Shown here in pieces: positions 1-6,443 of a DNA stretch of 64,000 nucleotides. Positions within the stretch are counted from its first letter, which is position 1. Each line of letters starts with the position of its first letter. The notes below the pieces were generated by a model. That model saw nothing but the letters and a program-made list of their open reading frames with translations. It had not been told where the DNA came from and made no database searches. Both the position numbers and the translations under genes were made by a program. The DNA is from AP-15 sp963736715 (GTDB taxonomy: Bacteria > Pseudomonadota > Alphaproteobacteria > ATCC43930 > CGMCC-115725), in the NCBI GenBank assembly GCA_963736715.1, contig CAVTQA010000037.1, positions 1 through 64,000 on the forward strand. Reading direction: 5' to 3'.

Positions 1-7
1 TAGCCAT
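1..7 (-). CDS. nusA: Possible start of nusA (cut by window edge)
   Basis: An ATG followed by GCT lies on the minus strand at the left edge, 21 bases after the rimP stop. In most bacteria nusA follows rimP directly, so this may be its start. Only two codons are visible, so the call rests on gene order alone. Confidence 0.25.
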
Positions 8-28
8 CGCGTTCTCGAATTCCGTGCT

Positions 29-574
29 TTAGTGGGTTTCGGACAGGTCAGTCGACTGCGGCGGGTGGATTTGCGGCCTTTGAATTTGCTGCGGGGCGCG
101 CCGCGCGGCGTCGATAAGATCATCGGTGAGGATGAGTTTTGCTCGCACCACGTCGGCGAGCGGCACTCTCACTTCGCCCGTCTCGGTGGCCAGGCGAACG
201 TTCTCAGCCGAGGTTCCGAGCAGCCGGCCGCGGAAGCGCCTGCGCCCTTCGATTGGCTGGGCGAGCTCGATCCTCGCCTCGAACCCGCTGAACCGGTCGT
301 AGTCTTCGGCGCGAACCAGCGGACGATCGATACCCGGCGAGCTGATCTCGAGCATGTAGGCGCCGGCGATCGGATCGGCGACGTCGAGAATGGCGGAGAC
401 CGAGTGGCTGATTTGCGCGCAGTCCTCGACCGTCATCGGCTGGTTATCGAGCCGCTCGGCCATAACCTGAAGTGTCGGCCGGCGACCGCTGGTGATGACC
501 ACCCGAACCATACGATAACCCATCGCCTCGAGCGAGGGCTCGATTGCTTGCGCAATACGGCTGGCGTCCACCAA
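29..574 (-). CDS. rimP: Ribosome maturation factor RimP
   Basis: RimP binds the 30S subunit and is needed for its maturation. The 181-residue product has the usual length for the family. The N-terminal alpha/beta domain (about residues 1-87) ends in the conserved motif SSPGIDRPL at 78-86. A small beta-barrel domain follows to about residue 153, then a proline/glutamine-rich tail. The frame opens with TTG at 574; GTG at 571 is equally possible, and both sit behind a GGAGAGG ribosome-binding site. It is probably the first gene of a rimP-nusA operon continuing off the left edge. Confidence 0.95.
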   Translation of the reverse strand: MVDASRIAQAIEPSLEAMGYRMVRVVITSGRRPTLQVMAERLDNQPMTVEDCAQISHSVSAILDVADPIAGAYMLEISSPGIDRPLVRAEDYDRFSGFEARIELAQPIEGRRRFRGRLLGTSAENVRLATETGEVRVPLADVVRAKLILTDDLIDAARRAPQQIQRPQIHPPQSTDLSETH

Positions 575-660
575 GAACCTTGACCTCTCCTAACCTGCAA
601 TACCCGCCGGATAAATGGCAGCTGGGCGGGGATGGTGCTTCCCCAAAAGCCCGCTGTCCA

Positions 661-687
661 AAACAAAAGGTGGGCCATCGGCCCACC
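661..687 (-). terminator. Rho-independent terminator, minus strand
   Basis: A perfect 8-bp stem (669-676 with 680-687, loop of three bases) is followed on the minus strand by TTTTGTTT. It sits about 140 bases downstream of the tRNA-Arg 3'-end copy at 827, in the right orientation to have ended the tRNA-Arg transcript before sequence was inserted between them. It also separates rimP from upstream transcription. Confidence 0.6.
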
Positions 688-826
688 CGCGATGCGGTCC
701 ACAAGACGGACCCTATGGACGCTCAGAATATAGTGAAGCGGCCCAACCCTGCAAGAGTTTTGCCGTCATCTGCCGGCTCGCCGCCGGCATGTCACCCGAA
801 AAGGCGAACGAACAAACGGGCATCAG

Positions 827-873
827 TGGCGCACCCGGCGAGATTCGAACTCACGACCTCTGCCTTCGGAGGG
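827..873 (-). repeat. Copy 1 of the tRNA-Arg 3' segment (att-like direct repeat)
   Basis: These 47 bases equal the 3' end of the tRNA-Arg gene at 3119-3196: CCA end, acceptor strand, T arm, variable region and part of the anticodon arm. There is no 5' half, so it is not a functional tRNA. It is the outermost of three same-orientation copies, the pattern left by integrases that recombine into tRNA 3' ends and restore the tRNA. The minus-strand terminator lies just beyond it, as expected for the original downstream flank. Confidence 0.8.
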
Positions 874-1177
874 TAAAAGCGCGGGTTGCATGCCTTTGCG
901 ACCGTTCGCATCAGCACCTCTAAGGTGCCGTAAAAGCCTTAAATCCGGTTTGCGTCGATTTGATTTCGATTGCGGCCATCTGATTTGTCGTGACCTTTCT
1001 GTTACCTAGGCCGGTTGCGTGAGGCAACGGAGGTGGGCATGGCGGATCGGACGCGGATCGGGTTGTCGCGTTTCCGGGAAGGCAGATTTTCCCCCGTACT
1101 GGGGTGGCCGTCCGCCCCCGCACCCGGCTATTGAGCTGCGCCAATTCCGGGCCCAGGAGGGTTTTGCGCCAGTTGGA
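874..1177. other. Gap between att-like copy 1 and the PEP-CTERM gene
   Basis: No recognised gene. A short plus-strand ORF at 1039-1134 (31 codons, starting MADRTRIGLSRF) follows a near-consensus GGAGGTG ribosome-binding site with good spacing. It has no recognisable similarity and may not be expressed. Confidence 0.3.
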
Positions 1178-2182
1178 TCATTTGTCTGCTTCTAAGCACT
1201 GGGTTGCGTGAAACCGATCAATTTTCGGGCTGCGCCGCCGCATCACGGCAAGGCCGGCGAGGCCCACGCAGAGCAGCGCGATGGACGATGGCTCGGGTAC
1301 CGCGGCGGCGATTTCGGTGATGATGACCTCGCCGTTACCCATCTGAAAATCGGCGACCAGGATCTGGTCGATCCCTGCGTCGAAAGAACCGCCGCCGCCA
1401 CCGGGAGCCGTGCTGTGATCGGCACCGCCACCGCCACCACCACTATAACCGCCACCGCCACCACCACCACCACCGCCACCGACGAAGCCACCACCACCGC
1501 CGCCGCCTCCGAAGCCGCCCTCCCCGCCGCCGAAGCCACTGCCGCCGGTAAGGTCCGGAAATCCACCGCCGCCGCCACCGCTTGCCTGAAAGGCGCCAAT
1601 CAGAAGGGTGCCCCCGGCGCTAAGAAAGCCTCCGCCGCCGCCACCACCGGGTGAGACACCACTCCCAGCGCCGCCACCGTTGCCGCCAGTGCCGCCGGCG
1701 CCGCCAGCAAACGCCGCTTGTCCTGCTCCAGCGCCCCCGTTCGGGCCGGTGACGCCGCCCCCGCCGGGGAGGCCCCCAAGCGTGGAAGCGCCGCCGCCAC
1801 CACCACCGCCGGCAATGACCAGCGGTGTGTTACCAGGACCAACCACAAAGCTACCTCCGCCGCCACCGCCGCCAAAGCCCTCAGACAGCCCGCCCATACC
1901 ACCGACAGCGATCTGTAGGACCTCACCTGCGGTCAGCGTCATAATGCCGCCGATCTCGGCGCCCCGACCACCTGCGCCGACGTCGGCTGGCCCGCAAGAT
2001 ACGCTGCAGCCGCCGCTACCGCCCTGCGCGCCAAAGGCAAGGATCTGATAGGTGTCGGTGGTCGGCACCGTGAAGTCGACGAGGCTTCCGGAATAGGTGA
2101 AGTCGAACAGCGTAGCGTTGGCAGCTGACCCCGCCGCGCCGATCGCCAGGAATGCCGCCCCAGTCAAGAATAGCCGTTTCAT
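1178..2182 (-). CDS. Glycine-rich secreted protein with PEP-CTERM sorting signal
   Basis: A predicted exported protein of 334 residues. The start at 2182 is chosen over one at 2221 because a GGGAGGG ribosome-binding site precedes it and a signal peptide follows at once (MKRLFLTGAAFLAIGAAG). The centre is extremely glycine-rich, with long GGGGG runs. Near the C terminus is a PEP-CTERM signal: VPEPSS, a hydrophobic helix, then an arginine cluster (about 295-317), followed by an unusual 17-residue tail. Such proteins are processed by an exosortase during export, often in exopolysaccharide-producing bacteria; no exosortase gene is in this window. It is the only intact gene between two tRNA-Arg 3'-end copies, suggesting acquisition. 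The long opposite-strand proline-rich frames are composition artefacts. Confidence 0.8.
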   Translation of the reverse strand: MKRLFLTGAAFLAIGAAGSAANATLFDFTYSGSLVDFTVPTTDTYQILAFGAQGGSGGCSVSCGPADVGAGGRGAEIGGIMTLTAGEVLQIAVGGMGGLSEGFGGGGGGGSFVVGPGNTPLVIAGGGGGGGASTLGGLPGGGGVTGPNGGAGAGQAAFAGGAGGTGGNGGGAGSGVSPGGGGGGGFLSAGGTLLIGAFQASGGGGGGFPDLTGGSGFGGGEGGFGGGGGGGGFVGGGGGGGGGGGYSGGGGGGADHSTAPGGGGGSFDAGIDQILVADFQMGNGEVIITEIAAAVPEPSSIALLCVGLAGLAVMRRRSPKIDRFHATQCLEADK

Positions 2183-2583
2183 TTTCCCTCCCTCGCCGAA
2201 ACCAAGACTCTGCCGGTTCAATTCGCGCAGTATCTTCTTGATGGTGAGGAAATTAAACCTGCAAGTATGGTTAATGAGAGGCTTCTATGGACACAAAATT
2301 ATCTCGGGTTCAGGAGAGCTGGAGAGAAGCCGCACGGGGCAAAACGCTGGCCCGGATTTTTCCGAGGGGCGGCGCGTAGGCAGGAGGTGGGCAATTTCAC
2401 GAGCGTTGCGTCCCGAGAGGTGCGGTGGACTGCTGTCCGCAACCGCGGACACGGCGCGGGCGAAAGCTTGGCAGGTGCTCAAATTGGGCGGCGACAGCCG
2501 TCCACAGCGCGAGAGCTGCTACCTATGCGTTACCTCGGTCCCGGTATGCCCTGCAATGCGGCAGCATAACTGTCTGAAAAGGT
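2183..2583. other. Upstream region of the PEP-CTERM gene
   Basis: About 400 bases with no convincing gene on either strand. The first 100 bases upstream of the start are AT-richer than the surroundings and probably hold the promoter. Open frames here have no recognisable domain and no good ribosome-binding site. Confidence 0.4.
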
Positions 2584-2636
2584 TGGCGCACCCGGCGAGA
2601 TTCGAACTCACGACCTCTGCCTTCGGAGGGCAGCGC
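2584..2636 (-). repeat. Copy 2 of the tRNA-Arg 3' segment (att-like direct repeat)
   Basis: These 53 bases match the tRNA-Arg gene (3119-3171), six bases further than copy 1, then diverge. Like copy 1 it lacks the 5' half of a tRNA. It divides the region into two intervals, consistent with two successive integrations or an internal attachment site. Confidence 0.8.
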
Positions 2637-2691
2637 GCGGCTATGATTTCCGCGGGCTACAAGGGTTAATCCCCCGGTTTTCCCCCGGCGC

Positions 2692-2875
2692 CTAAAGGTG
2701 CGCCGCCTTGATCACGCCCGCCTCGCGCGCGAGCTCGGCCTCGAGATCCCGCGCGCCGGCCTCCTCCAGCATGTAGCGCAGCGCGACCCAGACCGGGCCG
2801 GGGACCCTGCGGTCGCCCGCCTCCCATTTGCGCACCGTGCGGCCGCTGCCGACCTGCGCAGCCGGCGCAATCGAT
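2692..2875 (-). pseudogene. Decayed helix-turn-helix regulator, C-terminal remnant
   Basis: One minus frame reads VGSGRTVRKWEAGDRRVPGP, then a helical C terminus ending at a TAG at 2692-2694. 'RTVRKWEAG...VPGP' is typical of short Cro/XRE-like DNA-binding proteins found in prophages and islands. Upstream of about 2875 the frame has no start and no HTH N-terminal part, so the gene is truncated or frameshifted. It sits between two att-like tRNA repeats, which fits an island remnant. Confidence 0.5.
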
Positions 2876-3118
2876 CCACCACTCCTGCCAGATCTTGCCG
2901 CGCGCCGGATGCCGAACCGGTGGAACCAGCGCCCTCAGCCGCATGGAACGCCTGCAGAACCGGTCTTTATTTTCCCCCATTTTTCCCCCAGTTTCCCCCG
3001 TGAACCGGGTCCGATTAAGGCATTTTTTGCCCTTTTTGGTCCCGTTCTGTCCACTTCGCGGCTTCCACCGCCAACCCCAAAAATCCCAACAATTCCGCGG
3101 ATTTCCTAGCTTTTTTTG

Positions 3119-3196
<78 letters not shown>

Positions 3197-3488
3197 GCGC
3201 ATGGTCTCGTACGACCCCGCGGGATGGATACAGCCCGAAAGCAGCGAGGGCAAGGAGAGATCTTCGTTGGGTGAGTTGGGCCGGCGTTCGGCTGAGCGGG
3301 CGTTTCAACTTTTGGAAAAGATTTTGCTGCAGAGTTTACGGCCGATGCAGCAACGGACCATTGGGTTGCAAAAGTCGGGTCGAAATGAGCGGGTCGAGGG
3401 CGTCGCCATGCATTCGCCGCAATTTTCTCGGCAAGTCGGTGACGGACCGAGCCCGAGGGGCGCACAACCGACGCGCCTAGGGGGATAA
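3197..3488. other. Intergenic region between tRNA-Arg and the phosphoesterase gene
   Basis: About 290 bases that must hold the divergent promoters of the tRNA-Arg gene (minus) and the metallophosphoesterase gene (plus). I see no gene, repeat or clear terminator here. Confidence 0.4.
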
Positions 3489-4487
3489 ATGGATCTTCAG
3501 CTGGCCGAAAAGCCGCGGCATCGCCGCGGCCTTTCGATCGATCAGAGCGTGCTCGAAAAATTGGAGCGGCGCCTTGGACGGTTGCACGCGCGACAGCGGC
3601 TCGGTATCGAGGACGAGCGCGAAGGCCGGGTATTCGGCCAGGGCATCAATTTCTTTCATCCCGAGAACTGGCATCGCAGCGCATCCGTCATTCGGACGGC
3701 GTTAATGGTGACCGGGCTCTACTGGCGGGCCCGCAAAAACGCCGAAAACATTCAAATTCGGCGCCATGACCTCCGCTCGCCCGAGGTGCCAGCCTCGTTC
3801 GACGGGTTTACGATCCTTCATCTCAGCGATTTGCATGCCGACATGAACGACGGGGCGATGCGCCGCCTGATGGAGCTGCTGCCGACACTCTCCTACGATG
3901 TCTGCGTTCTGACCGGCGATTACCGCGGAAAGACCTACGGTCCGTACCAAGGAGCGATAGACGGCTTGGCGCGGGTGCGCGAGCGCCTCGAGGGTCCGGT
4001 TTATGGCGTCCTGGGCAACCATGACACAATCCGCATGGTCCCGAGGTTGGAGGAGATCGGGATTCGTATGCTGCTCAACGAGTCCGAGGCAATCGAGCGG
4101 GGCGGGGAGCACATCCACCTCGTCGGCATCGACGATGCCCATTATTACCGGGTGGACAATATCGAGAAGGCGGCATCGAGCGTGCCCGCCGCGGATTTTT
4201 CGATCTTGTTGTCTCATACCCCGGAGATCTATCGGCAGGCCGCGCATGCGGGATTCCAGCTACTGCTCAGCGGTCATACCCACGGCGGCCAGATCTGTCT
4301 GCCCGGCGCCATTCCGATCATCCTCAATTCGGTGCTGCCGAGGCGCATGGGGGCCGGCGCCTGGACCTATCACGACATGATCGGGTACACCTCGGTCGGG
4401 GTCGGCTCCTGCATTCTCCCGGTGCGGCTCAACTGCCCTCCGGAAATCACACTGCATCGTTTGCTGCGCGATCGTCGGGCGCTTTAA
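3489..4487 (+). CDS. Metallophosphoesterase, YaeI/LpxG-like
   Basis: A 332-residue calcineurin-like phosphoesterase. All metal-binding blocks are present: DLHAD (114-118), GDYR (143-146), GNHD (176-179), SHTPE (242-246) and GHTHGG (262-267). A hydrophobic stretch near 66-78 before the catalytic domain suggests membrane association, as in phosphodiesterases acting on lipid-linked or nucleotide substrates, including UDP-2,3-diacylglucosamine hydrolases. The exact substrate cannot be told. ATG at 3489 follows AGGGGGA at good spacing. It converges with the CarS-like gene, 14 bases apart. Confidence 0.85.
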   Translation: MDLQLAEKPRHRRGLSIDQSVLEKLERRLGRLHARQRLGIEDEREGRVFGQGINFFHPENWHRSASVIRTALMVTGLYWRARKNAENIQIRRHDLRSPEVPASFDGFTILHLSDLHADMNDGAMRRLMELLPTLSYDVCVLTGDYRGKTYGPYQGAIDGLARVRERLEGPVYGVLGNHDTIRMVPRLEEIGIRMLLNESEAIERGGEHIHLVGIDDAHYYRVDNIEKAASSVPAADFSILLSHTPEIYRQAAHAGFQLLLSGHTHGGQICLPGAIPIILNSVLPRRMGAGAWTYHDMIGYTSVGVGSCILPVRLNCPPEITLHRLLRDRRAL

Positions 4488-4501
4488 TCCAAAATCTCGG
4501 T

Positions 4502-4990
4502 TTAGTACGGCCGATCGCGCAGGCGGACGGCGTAGAGCAGCCGCGAGAGCACCACCTCCCCGACAACGAACATCACGACGCAAACCACAATATCGGCGGC
4601 CGTCAACGCCAACAGATCGCGGCAGGCGAGCAAGGGCAGAAGCGATTCCGGAATCTGGTCTAGACCGCTCGCCCGGCTGCTCGACGGCAGGCCGAGGCGG
4701 CGTTTGCAAAAGCTCGAAAAGAGGTCGCCGGCCATCGCGAAGGTGCCGATCAGAAGACCGATCTTCCAATCAAAGCCGACGAGGGGCGCGCCCGCCGTCG
4801 TCACCAGCACGGCCAGGACGACGCCGCGTATCGTTTTCGAGCGGCCGAATACCGGCCGTCCGTCGGCAAATGTGACATGGCCGTCGAGCGGGTAGAGATA
4901 ACGGCTGCCGAGAACTTTCTTGGCGATGACCGGCGTGCCGTTGGCCAGCATCAGCAAGATCAACAACTGCAGGACGATGACCGGGTGCAT
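4502..4990 (-). CDS. CarS-like (DUF46) integral membrane CDP-alcohol synthase homologue
   Basis: A 162-residue protein with four or so hydrophobic segments. It carries the family motifs RPVFGRSKTIRG (45-56) and GDLFSSFCKRR (88-98), which in archaeal CarS make the CTP-binding site for CDP-archaeol synthesis. Bacteria do not make archaeol, so its substrate here is unknown; related bacterial proteins are usually annotated as CDP-archaeol synthase by homology only. It starts four bases after the stop of the lipoprotein hydrolase, so the two are co-transcribed. Confidence 0.75.
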   Translation of the reverse strand: MHPVIVLQLLILLMLANGTPVIAKKVLGSRYLYPLDGHVTFADGRPVFGRSKTIRGVVLAVLVTTAGAPLVGFDWKIGLLIGTFAMAGDLFSSFCKRRLGLPSSSRASGLDQIPESLLPLLACRDLLALTAADIVVCVVMFVVGEVVLSRLLYAVRLRDRPY

Positions 4991-4994
4991 CTTG

Positions 4995-6110
4995 TCAGCG
5001 CGCGTTTAGCGACAGTTGGCTGCCGTTGCGCGAGAACGCCTCCGCCGCAATGCGGTCGGCACCCGAGGGCAGCGGCGCGGCCGGCGCGAGCACCCAGTTC
5101 GCGACATCGGCGGTCACAATCGGCCCTTCGAGATCGCGCAGCAGCATGTGGTAGCCGTCCTTGTACCAGGCGAGCTTTGCGCGGTGGCGGCACTCCGGTG
5201 GCAAACTGCTTACAAAATGCCGGATCGGCGTTTTCGGCACGATTTCGTCCTTCGCGCCGTACATCACCAGCAGCGGCACGTCGAGCAACGATGCCGAATC
5301 GAGCGCGGCATCCATCAGATCGACCAGGCCGTAGATCGTATCGATCCGGGTTTCCTTGATGACCAGCGGGTCGTGTGACAAGGCGCGCAGCATCGCGATG
5401 TTGTCGGATGGCTTTATCTCGAGGCCGCGACCGGTCAAGGTGAGCCCCGGCGCCACGCGAACGGCGGCCCACAGGGCCAGCCGGGGCAAGAGGTCCATCG
5501 TCGCGCGCCCCCACACCGCCGGCGCGGTCAGGATGACGCCGTCGACATCGGGAACCGGTGTAGCGCTCTCGCCCGTCATTGCCACGACCGCCACCGCACC
5601 GCCCATGCTGTCCCCGAGGAGGTAGAGCGGCACTCCCGGGTAGAGACGGCGCAGTATTTGAGAGGCCGTCGCGGCATCGGCGGCGAGCGCCGCACGGCCC
5701 GGCCAAAACCCTCGCTCGGGTGCGGCGCCAAAGCCGCGCTGGTCATAGGCGTAAGTCGCGATTCCAAGCTTGGCCCAGGCTTCGCCCGGGCCCTCGAAGG
5801 CATTGCTGTAGTCGTTGAACCCGTGCAGGGCGAGGATCACCGCCTTGACCTGGCCATTACCTCCTGGCGGCAGCCATTTGCGGAGCGGCAGCACTTGGCC
5901 GTCGGCAGCGACAAAGCTCGCTCGGGCAAAATGCGGGGTCGGGTGCGGCTCGGATGCGGCCCGCACAGTGCCGATGCCGGTGAGCCGGGCATCCTCGTCG
6001 ATTGTGGGCGCGCAGCCAGCCGACAGCAGCAAAGCGGCCGCCATCCAACCCCCACAAAGGCCGCAAACTATCCGTCGCCAGCCGCTCACGCGTTCTCGTC
6101 GATGCCGCAA
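4995..6110 (-). CDS. Alpha/beta hydrolase lipoprotein (S33/monoacylglycerol lipase-like)
   Basis: A 371-residue serine hydrolase with a lipoprotein signal: a hydrophobic segment ending in LLLSAGC, with Cys33 the probable lipidated residue. The alpha/beta fold shows an oxyanion-loop HGFND at 96-100 and nucleophile elbow GDSMGG at 166-171 (Ser168). An acid-containing GAKDEI and a late GYHML supply the likely Asp and His. This layout fits lysophospholipases or monoacylglycerol lipases; the substrate is not visible. It forms an operon with the downstream CarS-like gene, hinting at a shared lipid role. Confidence 0.85.
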   Translation of the reverse strand: MRHRRERVSGWRRIVCGLCGGWMAAALLLSAGCAPTIDEDARLTGIGTVRAASEPHPTPHFARASFVAADGQVLPLRKWLPPGGNGQVKAVILALHGFNDYSNAFEGPGEAWAKLGIATYAYDQRGFGAAPERGFWPGRAALAADAATASQILRRLYPGVPLYLLGDSMGGAVAVVAMTGESATPVPDVDGVILTAPAVWGRATMDLLPRLALWAAVRVAPGLTLTGRGLEIKPSDNIAMLRALSHDPLVIKETRIDTIYGLVDLMDAALDSASLLDVPLLVMYGAKDEIVPKTPIRHFVSSLPPECRHRAKLAWYKDGYHMLLRDLEGPIVTADVANWVLAPAAPLPSGADRIAAEAFSRNGSQLSLNAR

Positions 6111-6224
6111 GCGCGAATCTGCTTGCTGGAGGGGATCGTTGATTGTGGAGCGGCAAAGCGTATCATCATGCTTGTCAGACGGTCAGCCGCGCGGGCCAGC
6201 ACCCAAACCATTTCCCAGTCGCAT

Positions 6225-6443
6225 ATGGGCCCTTTCGAAACCATCTACATTAACGAGACGGTTGCTGCCTGCAATGGTGGCGGTGGAGTGCTCGGCCACC
6301 CTAGAGTCTTTCTCAATCTCGGGCGCGACGGTAAGGTCGAATGCCCTTATTGCTCCCGTCTCTTTGTCAACCGCGCGATGCAAGAACCCGCTCCGAGTGA
6401 GGCGACCACGCCGACGAAGGTATCCGAAGAGCGCAATCTTTGA
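6225..6443 (+). CDS. Small zinc-finger domain protein (NDUFS6-like)
   Basis: A 72-residue protein with a C-x8-H-x14-C-x2-C zinc site (Cys16, His25, Cys40, Cys43), the pattern of the short zinc-finger family related to the NDUFS6 subunit of complex I and common in Alphaproteobacteria. ATG at 6225 opens the conserved part; the frame continues upstream only as antisense to the hydrolase gene. Its TGA overlaps the TTG that opens the polA frame, so the two are probably translated together. Function in bacteria is unproven. Confidence 0.75.
   Translation: MGPFETIYINETVAACNGGGGVLGHPRVFLNLGRDGKVECPYCSRLFVNRAMQEPAPSEATTPTKVSEERNL

Larger units (their letters stand above)
828..3118. mobile_element. 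Remnant of tandem integration at tRNA-Arg(CCG)
   Basis: Three copies of the tRNA-Arg 3' segment (827-873, 2584-2636, 3119-3171) bound two intervals of about 1.7 kb and 0.48 kb. The first carries a glycine-rich PEP-CTERM gene, the second a decayed HTH gene. No integrase or other mobility gene is left. The reading as eroded islands is inference from the att-like repeats and their location. Confidence 0.55.

Noticed and set aside
1208..2048. Long plus-strand proline- and threonine-rich frames opposite the PEP-CTERM gene
   Set aside because: They are complements of GGN glycine codons; no ribosome-binding site or domain, whereas the minus frame has a signal peptide and sorting motif.
827..2636. 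Two further tRNA-Arg genes
   Set aside because: Both copies lack the 5' acceptor strand, D arm and complete anticodon arm.
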